From Arenicellales bacterium (lineage in GTDB: Bacteria > Pseudomonadota > Gammaproteobacteria > BMS3Bbin11), in assembly GCA_029287965.1 (NCBI GenBank), contig JARFQC010000021.1, positions 1 through 6,864 of the forward strand: a stretch of 6,864 nucleotides of DNA, given 5' to 3'. The notes beneath the pieces were generated by a model that did no database searches, was not told the DNA's origin, and saw nothing but the letters and a program-made list of their open reading frames with translations. Both the position numbers and the translations under genes were made by a program. Below are positions 1 to 5,322 of the stretch, in pieces. The number at the start of each line of letters is the position of its first letter. Positions within the stretch are counted from its first letter, which is position 1.

Positions 1-556
1 ATAATTCGTATACAGGCAATCCTACTACACCCGAATAACTGCCCTCCAGCCGGGTGATGAAACGCGCAGCCTGTCCCTGGATGGCATAGGCTCCGGCCTT
101 GCCGACCGGTTCGCCGGTATCCCAGTATGCCACGATGTCGACCGCTTCCAGCGGCGCGAACGCTACCACGCTGCGACTCAGGGCAGTGCGGGATGTCTCT
201 CCCTGCAGCAGGCAGATTGCGGTCAGCACTTCATGGCTGCGGCCTGACAGTTCAGCGAGCATGGCCAGCCCGTGATCCCTGTCCACAGGTTTGCCGAGTA
301 TATTTCCATCGAGCGCGATGCAGGTGTCAGCGCCGAGCACGACGGCCGTGGGAGGAGCTCGCTCTGCCAGTGCTACCTGGCCCGCACGCGCCTTCTCGCA
401 CGCCAGCCGCACGGCATATTCCTCCGGTGTTTCGTCGGACAACCGGGATTCGTCGACGTCCAGGCCGCCAATGAGCTCATAGCTTATGCCCACCTGGTCG
501 AGCAGTTCGCGGCGGCGTGGCGACGCGGAGGCGAGGTACAGATGCGGCGGAGTCAT
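1..556 (-). CDS. maf: Maf family nucleotide pyrophosphatase (YhdE-like), C-terminus cut by window edge
   Basis: Maf proteins hydrolyse non-canonical or surplus nucleoside triphosphates to monophosphate and pyrophosphate in the cytoplasm. The YhdE branch acts on dTTP, UTP and modified pyrimidine nucleotides. I translated 185 residues from the ATG at 556-554. Seen: the N-terminal nucleotide-binding motif SASPRRREL (residues 10-18), VVLGADT with the catalytic-type Asp77 (72-78), LGKP (87-90), KAGAYAIQG (153-161) and GSYSGVVGLP (172-181). KAGAYAIQG and GSYSGVVGLP point to the YhdE branch (dTTP/UTP) rather than the YceF branch (7-methyl-GTP). The family is about 190-200 residues, so only a short tail is missing beyond base 1. 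The start codon overlaps the rlmH stop (ATGA, 556-553) and there is no purine-rich Shine-Dalgarno, so translation is probably coupled to rlmH. In related bacteria this gene is often followed by rng (RNase G), which would lie outside the window. Confidence 0.95.
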   Translation of the reverse strand, partial: MTPPHLYLASASPRRRELLDQVGISYELIGGLDVDESRLSDETPEEYAVRLACEKARAGQVALAERAPPTAVVLGADTCIALDGNILGKPVDRDHGLAMLAELSGRSHEVLTAICLLQGETSRTALSRSVVAFAPLEAVDIVAYWDTGEPVGKAGAYAIQGQAARFITRLEGSYSGVVGLPVYEL

Positions 557-1029
557 TCGTCGCCCCGGTGGTAAGGCAGGCCGGCGTGGATACTCCAGGC
601 CCGGTACAGCTGTTCGGCCAGGACCACGCGTACGACAGGGTGGGCCATGGTCATCCCGGACAACGACCAGATTTCGTCGGCGCGCTGCTGGCATGCTTGC
701 GACAGCCCTTCAGGACCGCCAATCAGGAAGGCTGCGTCGCGGCCTTCAAGCATCCAGCCGTCCAGTGCAGTGGCGAGGTTTTCAGTGGTTTTGCTGCGGC
801 CGCTGCGCTCCAACGCGATGACCCGTGCACCGGCGGGAATCGCCGCCAGTAGACGCTCTCCCTCGTCGCGATTGATTCGCGCCAGGTCGGCATTCTTGCC
901 GCGGTGCCCGGCATTGATTTCATGCAGCTGGATATCGCAGTGGCGCGGCATGCGCCGGGCATACTCCTCGTATCCGCTAGTTACCCATGATGGCATACGC
1001 TTGCCGACAGCAATGATGTGTATGCGCAC
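553..1029 (-). CDS. rlmH: 23S rRNA (pseudouridine1915-N3)-methyltransferase RlmH
   Basis: RlmH is a small SPOUT-class (trefoil knot) enzyme that uses S-adenosylmethionine to methylate pseudouridine 1915 in helix 69 of 23S rRNA on assembled 70S ribosomes. The product is 158 residues, against 155 in E. coli. Seen: N-terminal strand IIAVGKRMPSWV (5-16), GHRGKNAD (41-48), the SAM-binding knot FLIGGPEGLS (101-110), the helix HPVVRVVLAEQLYRAWSI (130-147), and the C-terminal PYHR (152-155) that supplies the conserved Tyr-His-Arg of the active site. The start is GTG at 1029-1027, with an AGGT at suitable distance upstream on the minus strand. No ATG start fits the family N-terminus, so GTG is well supported. 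It lies 69 bases after rsfS and overlaps maf by four bases. rsfS-rlmH is a conserved ribosome-related pair in Gammaproteobacteria. Confidence 0.97.
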   Translation of the reverse strand: MRIHIIAVGKRMPSWVTSGYEEYARRMPRHCDIQLHEINAGHRGKNADLARINRDEGERLLAAIPAGARVIALERSGRSKTTENLATALDGWMLEGRDAAFLIGGPEGLSQACQQRADEIWSLSGMTMAHPVVRVVLAEQLYRAWSIHAGLPYHRGDE

Positions 1030-1098
1030 AGGAGGGACCTATTCGATGGCAACGGGGAGAGGCTTAACGCCGCTTGGGTGAGGCAGGGGGAACAGCCA

Positions 1099-1473
1099 TC
1101 AGCTTTCCCGTGATGTTTCGACCAGGTGGCGCAGTTCTTCGCCCCAGAGTTTTTCCAGGTCATAAAACTCGCGCGCCTCGGCCTGCATGATGTGCACGAT
1201 GGCATCATCAACGTCGATCAGCACCCACTCCGCGTCTTCAGTACCTTCGATGCCAAGCGGCCGGTGACCGCGTTTTTTCATGCCTTCGACCAGCTTGTCG
1301 GCGACCGACTTGACGTGTCTGCTGGATGTACCGGTGGCGAGGATCATGTAGTCGGTAATGTCCGTCAGCCCGACGACGTCCATGACCTTGATATCCTGTG
1401 CCTTGGCGTCTTCGAGCTCTGCAATGACGGCGTCGCGTACTTCTTCAGCTTGCATGGTTGGTGATGTCTCCAT
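1099..1473 (-). CDS. rsfS: Ribosome silencing factor RsfS (Iojap/YbeB/DUF143)
   Basis: RsfS binds ribosomal protein uL14 on the 50S subunit and blocks joining with 30S, lowering translation when nutrients are short. The translation has the whole Iojap fold: an N-terminal helix, AQDIKVMDVVGLTDITDYMILATGTSSRHVKSVADK (25-60, containing the hallmark TGTSSRHV at 47-54), GIEGTEDAEWVLIDVDD (74-90), IVHIMQ (92-97) and REFYDLEKLW (101-110). The 124 residues include a short extra C-terminal tail (GEELRHLVETSRES) compared with the 105-residue E. coli protein. Two starts are possible: ATG at 1473-1471 without a Shine-Dalgarno, or ATG at 1455-1453 (protein from MQAEEV), which aligns with the E. coli start MQGKAL and has GGAG 12 bases upstream. 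I report the outer one, but the inner one may be real. An in-frame TGA sits one codon before the outer start. Confidence 0.96.
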   Translation of the reverse strand: METSPTMQAEEVRDAVIAELEDAKAQDIKVMDVVGLTDITDYMILATGTSSRHVKSVADKLVEGMKKRGHRPLGIEGTEDAEWVLIDVDDAIVHIMQAEAREFYDLEKLWGEELRHLVETSRES

Positions 1474-1638
1474 GGTTCATATTATTTCGATGTATCCAGT
1501 GCCTGCGGGCGCAACGGTCTCGGTAACTGCTCCCTGCGTTACTCTACCTCCTGCATCCATGCAGTCGTCGCCGAGAATCGTGTTCTGACTCATGTAAATC
1601 GCGACGAGGCCGTCCCGCCTACAAGGGTGCCTTCAGCT
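1474..1638. other. nadD-rsfS intergenic region with a short in-frame ORF, palindrome and orphan Shine-Dalgarno-like motif
   Basis: This 165-base gap is unusually long for such a compact block. On the minus strand it holds a 38-codon ORF (ATG at 1593, TGA at 1479-1477; protein starts MSQNTILGDD and ends GTGYIEII). The ORF is in the same frame as rsfS and stops one codon before its outer ATG. There is also a perfect 14-base palindrome, ctgcatccatgcag (1551-1564), and immediately after it in the direction of transcription an AGGAGGT (1552-1546) with no start codon at normal distance. The short ORF lacks a Shine-Dalgarno and I recognise no family in it, so I do not call it a gene. I see no intrinsic terminator (no GC stem followed by a T run) and no good sigma-70 promoter. 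Confidence 0.5.
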
Positions 1639-2274
1639 TTAAATCGAAGATAGGTATAACCCCTGCTCCCTGATGTAATCCAGCACACTCTCCGGCAGCA
1701 TTCCTTTTACATCCTGCCCGGTCGCCAGGCGCTGCCTGATGTCCGTGGCGGATGTATCGAGCAGCGTCAGCCGGAGCGGCAGGACAAATCCGGCTGTTGT
1801 CGTTCGCAATCTCTGCACATGTTCAACCAGCCGCTGCTGCGCCCAGTGCTGCGCGCCGGCAGCTGCCTCGCCGGGTCGCTCGATAACGATGATGTGGCAC
1901 AACTCGGGAATCTCCTGCCAATGGTACCACGTGGGCAAACCGGCAAACGCGTCGCTGCCCATGACCAGGCACAGCGCGGCATCCGGCATCGATGCCCGCA
2001 GCGCCTGCAAAGTGAGCACCGAGTAAGACGGTCCGTCGCGGTCGAGTTCGCAGCTGTCCAGGGTGAAGCCGGGGTATTCTGCAAGTGCGAGGCGCAACAT
2101 GGCCAGGCGATCCGCCGTACTCGCAACCGGTGCCGGGCGGTGCGGTGGTACCGCTGCAGGGATAATGCGCACTTCCTCGCAGCTGCAATGCTGCTGCAGC
2201 TCGACGAGCGGCTTTAAATGCCCGTAATGAATCGGGTCGAAGGTACCGCCGAACAGGCAGGTCAGTTTATGCAT
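1639..2274 (-). CDS. nadD: Nicotinate-nucleotide adenylyltransferase NadD
   Basis: NadD transfers AMP from ATP to nicotinate mononucleotide, giving deamido-NAD, an essential late step of NAD synthesis in the cytoplasm. The 211-residue product (E. coli about 213) shows the nucleotidyltransferase Rossmann signature. LFGGTFDPIHYGHL (7-20) contains the HxGH-type pair His16/His19 that binds ATP phosphates. PPHRP (43-47) is the family's PPH(K/R) substrate-binding segment. VMGSDAFAGLPTWYHWQEI (104-122) carries the conserved GSD and Trp residues. SATDIRQRL (175-183) is the second ATP-binding motif (ISxTxIR type), and the C-terminus YIREQGLY is typical. The start is ATG at 2274-2272, chosen because it sits just before the GGTFDP strand. 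No Shine-Dalgarno is visible. It follows proA by 160 bases, the same gene neighbour as in Pseudomonas. Confidence 0.97.
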   Translation of the reverse strand: MHKLTCLFGGTFDPIHYGHLKPLVELQQHCSCEEVRIIPAAVPPHRPAPVASTADRLAMLRLALAEYPGFTLDSCELDRDGPSYSVLTLQALRASMPDAALCLVMGSDAFAGLPTWYHWQEIPELCHIIVIERPGEAAAGAQHWAQQRLVEHVQRLRTTTAGFVLPLRLTLLDTSATDIRQRLATGQDVKGMLPESVLDYIREQGLYLSSI

Positions 2275-2434
2275 GGCTCAAGCTGCCGGAGAAACCGGTG
2301 AAAAGTGTGCGCAGCGGGTATTGAGGCGCAACCGGGCATGGGCTAAGCGAAGCACCTGAAATCTGTTCATCCCGGCGTAAAGCCGCCTGCAGTGACGGCA
2401 GAGCGTTTCGTGCAGCAGTCCGGGTCGTTGTGAC
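2275..2434. other. proA-nadD intergenic region, no recognised gene
   Basis: This 160-base gap contains an open frame on the minus strand that enters from the end of proA and closes with TGA at 2280-2278, one codon before the nadD ATG and in the nadD frame. An internal ATG lies at 2370-2368. The translation is rich in Arg, His, Leu and Cys and looks like chance coding in GC-rich DNA. Small hairpins are possible (GGCG-loop-CGCC near 2379-2392; CCGG-loop-CCGG near 2288-2300), but none has a T run, so no intrinsic terminator is supported. I found no convincing -35/-10 pair. Confidence 0.45.
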
Positions 2435-3700
2435 CTACTTGCGGATATGACCGTCACCAAGGACGACGAATTTCTGCGAGGTCAGGCCTTCAAGACCGAC
2501 CGGGCCACGGGCATGCAGCTTATCCGTACTGATGCCGATCTCCGCACCCAGCCCGTACTCGAAGCCATCGGCAAACCGGGTCGAGGCATTGACCATGACC
2601 GAACTGGAATCCACCTCGCGCAGAAAGCGCCGGGCCAGGTCGAAGTCCTGGGTGATGATGGCCTCGGTATGCTGGGAACTGTGTTGTTCAATGTGCGCCA
2701 TCGCGGCATCGATGTCGTCAACGATGCGTATCGCCAGGATGGGGGCAAGGTATTCCTCGTCCCAGTCTTCCTCGGTCGCGGCATTGATTCCGTCGAGCAG
2801 GGCGCAGGTGCGTTCACAGCCGCGCAGTTCCACGCCTTCCGCACTGTACTTGTCGGCCAGTTCGGGCAAAATATCCGCCGCCGCGGATTCGGCCACCAGC
2901 AGGGTCTCCATAGTGTTGCAGGTGCCGTAACGCTGGGTCTTGGCGTTGAACGCAACATCGATGGCTTTCTGCCTGTCTGCGGCACCGTCGATATAAACAT
3001 GGCAGACACCGTGCAGGTGCTTGATGACCGGGATGCTCGACTCGCTCATGACGCGTTCGATCAGTCCCTTGCCGCCGCGCGGAATAATCACGTCGACGTA
3101 GTCGTCCAGGGTCAGCAGTGCGCCGACTGCCGCACGGTCCGGGGTGTTGATAACTTGCACGAGGTGTTCGGGCAACCCGGCGTCGGCCAGGCCAGCCGCC
3201 ATGCAGCGCGATATGGCCAGGTTGGAATGGATGGCCTCTGAACCGCCACGCAGGATCGTCGCATTGCCCGATTTCAGGCACAGGGCAGCGGCATCGGCGG
3301 TGACATTCGGGCGAGATTCGTAAATGATGCCGATGACACCCAGCGGCACGCGCATTTTGCCGACCTGTATACCGGAGGGGCGGTAACCGAGGTCGGTAAT
3401 CTCGCCGATCGGATCGGGCAGCGCGGCAATCTGGCGCAGACCCTCGGCCATTCCGGCAATGCGTTCCGGGGTCAGTTCAAGGCGGTCTAGCAGTGCCGGT
3501 TCGAGGCCGTGTTCGCGGCCGCTGTCGAGGTCCCTGGCATTCTCGACGGCGAGGGTTCCGGCTGAGTCTTCAAGTGCTGTCGCGACGGCCAGCAAAGCCA
3601 TATCACGCAACCCGCTGTCCGCACTGCTGGCCAATCGGCTTGCAGCACGCGCCTGGCGGCCGAGCTGCTGCATGTAATCCTGTACAGACTGATTTTCCAT
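2435..3700 (-). CDS. proA: Glutamate-5-semialdehyde dehydrogenase (gamma-glutamyl phosphate reductase) ProA
   Basis: ProA uses NADPH to reduce gamma-glutamyl phosphate to glutamate-5-semialdehyde, the second step of proline synthesis, working with glutamate 5-kinase ProB (not in this window). The 421-residue product matches the usual length of about 417. It has the aldehyde dehydrogenase-fold landmarks: VPLGVIGIIYESRPNVTADAAALCLKSGNATILRGG (118-153), the dinucleotide-binding region VIIPRGGKGLIERV (204-217), IPVIKHLHGVCHVYID (223-238), and AKTQRYGTCNTMETLLV (253-269) with catalytic Cys261. FGYGLGAEIGIST-like sequence (EYGLGAEIGIST, 381-392) and KLHARGPVGLEGLTSQKF (394-411) close the protein. 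I chose ATG at 3700-3698, which has GAGAG a few bases upstream and lies 8 bases after the holA stop. A longer TTG start at 3727 would overlap holA and adds nine unconserved residues. No separate promoter is evident, so it is probably co-transcribed with holA. Confidence 0.98.
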   Translation of the reverse strand: MENQSVQDYMQQLGRQARAASRLASSADSGLRDMALLAVATALEDSAGTLAVENARDLDSGREHGLEPALLDRLELTPERIAGMAEGLRQIAALPDPIGEITDLGYRPSGIQVGKMRVPLGVIGIIYESRPNVTADAAALCLKSGNATILRGGSEAIHSNLAISRCMAAGLADAGLPEHLVQVINTPDRAAVGALLTLDDYVDVIIPRGGKGLIERVMSESSIPVIKHLHGVCHVYIDGAADRQKAIDVAFNAKTQRYGTCNTMETLLVAESAAADILPELADKYSAEGVELRGCERTCALLDGINAATEEDWDEEYLAPILAIRIVDDIDAAMAHIEQHSSQHTEAIITQDFDLARRFLREVDSSSVMVNASTRFADGFEYGLGAEIGISTDKLHARGPVGLEGLTSQKFVVLGDGHIRK

Positions 3701-3708
3701 TGTTCTCT

Positions 3709-4734
3709 CTAGACCTGTGTTCCGCAAATTCGCAGGGATAGCCTTTCGATGTCGAACCAGACGTCATGGCTCTCGCTTGTGGCACGCCCTTTCATGATTT
3801 TATCAAGCCGGGCAGCCTGCCGCAGCATACTGCGCCAGCTGTCATAGCCATGCCGCCGCAACCCGGCGGCGACGACTCTCTGCCGGTTCTTCCAGACGCG
3901 ATAGCGTCGGAAGACATCGTCCTGGCGGGCACCCCGGTTGATCTCCCAGGCCAGCAGGGTCATGTTGCGGATCTCCTTTGCCAGCAGGAACAGCACCAGC
4001 GCTGACGGCTCGCCCTCGCCGCGCAGCCCGTCCAGCATGCGTAGCGTGCGCTTGCTGTCGCCCTGCACGCAGGCATCGATAAAGTTGAAGGGATTGAAGC
4101 GTGTATTATCCGATACCGACTCGCGCAGCATTTCCTGCTGGCTGATGCCATCGCCGGTTTCGCCCATCAGCAGCTGCAGCCGGTCTATCTCCTGAGCAGC
4201 GGCGAGCAGGTTGCCTTCGAAGTAGTAGCTCAGCAATGCGATGCTTTCTTCGTCGGGCTGCAAACCGCGGCTGGTCATGCGCTGCTTCAGCCAGCCCGGG
4301 AAGGCTTCCGGCTTGAGCTCCGGAGCAGCGGCGACCAGGCCGTGCTTCTCGACGGTTTTGAACCATTTTGTTTTCTGACCACTCGAATCAATACGCCCGC
4401 TAATCACAATGACGATAGTGTCTTCAGGTGGATTTTCTGCCAGGCCGGCCAGTATCGCTCCGCCCTCGGCACCGGGCTTGCCCGTTGGCAGACGCAGTTC
4501 GATCAGGCGTCGCTCGGCAAACAGTGACAGGCTCTGGCCGGACTCGATCAGCTCGTTCCAGTCAAAGCCTTTCTCGACCATCAGCCTGGTGCGTTCGGTA
4601 TAACCCTGTTCGATGGCTACAGCACGCAGCTGATCACTCGCTTCTTCGACCAGCAGCGGTTCGTCACCGAACAGCAGCGTTACAGGCGCCAGCGGGCCGC
4701 TACGCCTGGCAATTTGCCCGCAGTCTAAACGCAT
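3709..4734 (-). CDS. holA: DNA polymerase III subunit delta (clamp loader)
   Basis: HolA is the delta subunit of the clamp-loader complex. It opens the beta sliding clamp so that it can be placed on DNA at replication forks and repair sites. The 341-residue product is close to the 343-residue E. coli delta. Seen: the N-terminal VTLLFGDEPLLVEEASDQLR (18-37, the family's LxGxxPLLxxE segment), the clamp-contacting SLSLFAERRLIELRLP (68-83) with the SLF hydrophobic pair Leu71/Phe72, the domain II helix EGNLLAAAQEIDRLQLL (173-189), FNPFNFIDACVQGDSKRTLRMLDGL (213-237), LAKEIRNM (251-258), and the C-terminal collar-domain RVWKNRQ (279-285). As expected for delta there is no intact Walker ATPase site. 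The start ATG at 4734-4732 has no clear Shine-Dalgarno and lies 24 bases after the lptE stop. The lptE-holA pair is conserved in Gammaproteobacteria. Confidence 0.97.
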   Translation of the reverse strand: MRLDCGQIARRSGPLAPVTLLFGDEPLLVEEASDQLRAVAIEQGYTERTRLMVEKGFDWNELIESGQSLSLFAERRLIELRLPTGKPGAEGGAILAGLAENPPEDTIVIVISGRIDSSGQKTKWFKTVEKHGLVAAAPELKPEAFPGWLKQRMTSRGLQPDEESIALLSYYFEGNLLAAAQEIDRLQLLMGETGDGISQQEMLRESVSDNTRFNPFNFIDACVQGDSKRTLRMLDGLRGEGEPSALVLFLLAKEIRNMTLLAWEINRGARQDDVFRRYRVWKNRQRVVAAGLRRHGYDSWRSMLRQAARLDKIMKGRATSESHDVWFDIERLSLRICGTQV

Positions 4735-4758
4735 TGCGGCAGTGGGCTGGACGTGTGG

Positions 4759-5241
4759 TTACTTGACCCGGGCCAGGCGCCTGAGGATGGCCTGTGAGAC
4801 ATCTTCGCGCAGTTCCTGGCGAAGTATTTCTTCCTGACGCTGGGCAACAAGGGCCTGGGTATCGTCGAAGGTATAGTCGCGCCGCGCGCTGGTGCGCGTC
4901 TTCTTGACCACCGTATTACCCTGATTGTCGACAACGGAATAGTCGACGTCGAGGAACAGAATGTAACCGGTGGATTTACCGCGCTCATCGACGGTACGCA
5001 CTTCACGACGGTAGCGTGCGGTTTCGATGTTGATCGTTGCACTGTCTGCGGTAGCGCTCTTGACGACTGTAGCGCCGCTCGTCTGCAGCGCGTCTCCCAG
5101 TTCGTCCCGCAGTTCGACCTGCGGCGCTTTGACGTACAGCGTACTGAGCGAGTCGGGCAGATCGATCTTGCCACGCAGGTGAAATCCGCATCCGGTCACC
5201 AGGCTCAGGCTGAGTGTGAGTATCAGTGCAAAGCGTTTCAT
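4759..5241 (-). CDS. lptE: LPS-assembly lipoprotein LptE
   Basis: LptE (older name RlpB) is an outer-membrane lipoprotein that plugs the LptD barrel and helps insert lipopolysaccharide into the outer leaflet. The N-terminus is a lipoprotein signal peptide: MKR, a hydrophobic run (4-15) and the lipobox VTGC (15-18) with lipidated Cys18. GCGFHLRG (17-24) is the family hallmark. LPDSLSTLYVKAP (28-40), ATINIETARYRREVRTVDERGKSTGYILFLDVDYSVVD (68-105) and RRDYTFDDTQALVAQRQEEILRQELREDVSQAILRRLARV (120-159) follow the usual LptE layout. At 160 residues it is shorter than the 193-residue E. coli protein, lacking part of the poorly conserved C-terminal tail. I chose ATG at 5241-5239, not the longer start at 5295, because it gives a clean signal peptide and because the longer start lies inside a promoter spacer. 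A weak GGA lies upstream. It sits between leuS and holA as in E. coli. Confidence 0.94.
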   Translation of the reverse strand: MKRFALILTLSLSLVTGCGFHLRGKIDLPDSLSTLYVKAPQVELRDELGDALQTSGATVVKSATADSATINIETARYRREVRTVDERGKSTGYILFLDVDYSVVDNQGNTVVKKTRTSARRDYTFDDTQALVAQRQEEILRQELREDVSQAILRRLARVK

Positions 5242-5277
5242 TAGTATTTTCCAGTCTGGTCTTTGTTGTAGCGCGAA

Positions 5278-5306
5278 AGTATACCGGCAGGACATGGCAA
5301 TGTCAG
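5278..5306 (-). promoter_or_regulatory. Predicted sigma-70 promoter for lptE and downstream genes
   Basis: On the minus strand, CTGACA (5306-5301, five of six matches to TTGACA) is followed by exactly 17 bases and then TATACT (5283-5278, five of six matches to TATAAT). Transcription would start near 5272-5269, giving a leader of about 30 bases before the lptE ATG. It lies in the 81-base gap after the leuS stop, so lptE-holA-proA can probably be expressed apart from leuS. This is pattern evidence only. Confidence 0.55.
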
Positions 5307-5322
5307 GACGGTGTTGGCCGAT

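Noticed and set aside
1474..1490. TAATAT just before rsfS as a -10 element
   Set aside because: No acceptable -35 lies 16-18 bases upstream, and transcription would begin at or after the start codon.
2379..2392. GGCG-loop-CGCC hairpin in the proA-nadD gap as a terminator
   Set aside because: The stem is only four base pairs and no T run follows in the direction of transcription.
2447..3241. 264-codon open frame on the plus strand opposite proA
   Set aside because: It is exactly antisense to a strongly conserved ProA, matches no family I know, and is the kind of long shadow frame expected in GC-rich coding DNA.
3701..3727. Longer proA start (TTG at 3727)
   Set aside because: It overlaps holA by 19 bases, uses a rare start and adds nine unconserved residues. 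The ATG at 3700 has a GAGAG upstream.
5242..5295. Longer lptE start giving 178 residues
   Set aside because: It would bury the lipoprotein signal peptide behind 18 polar residues and starts within the spacer of the predicted promoter.
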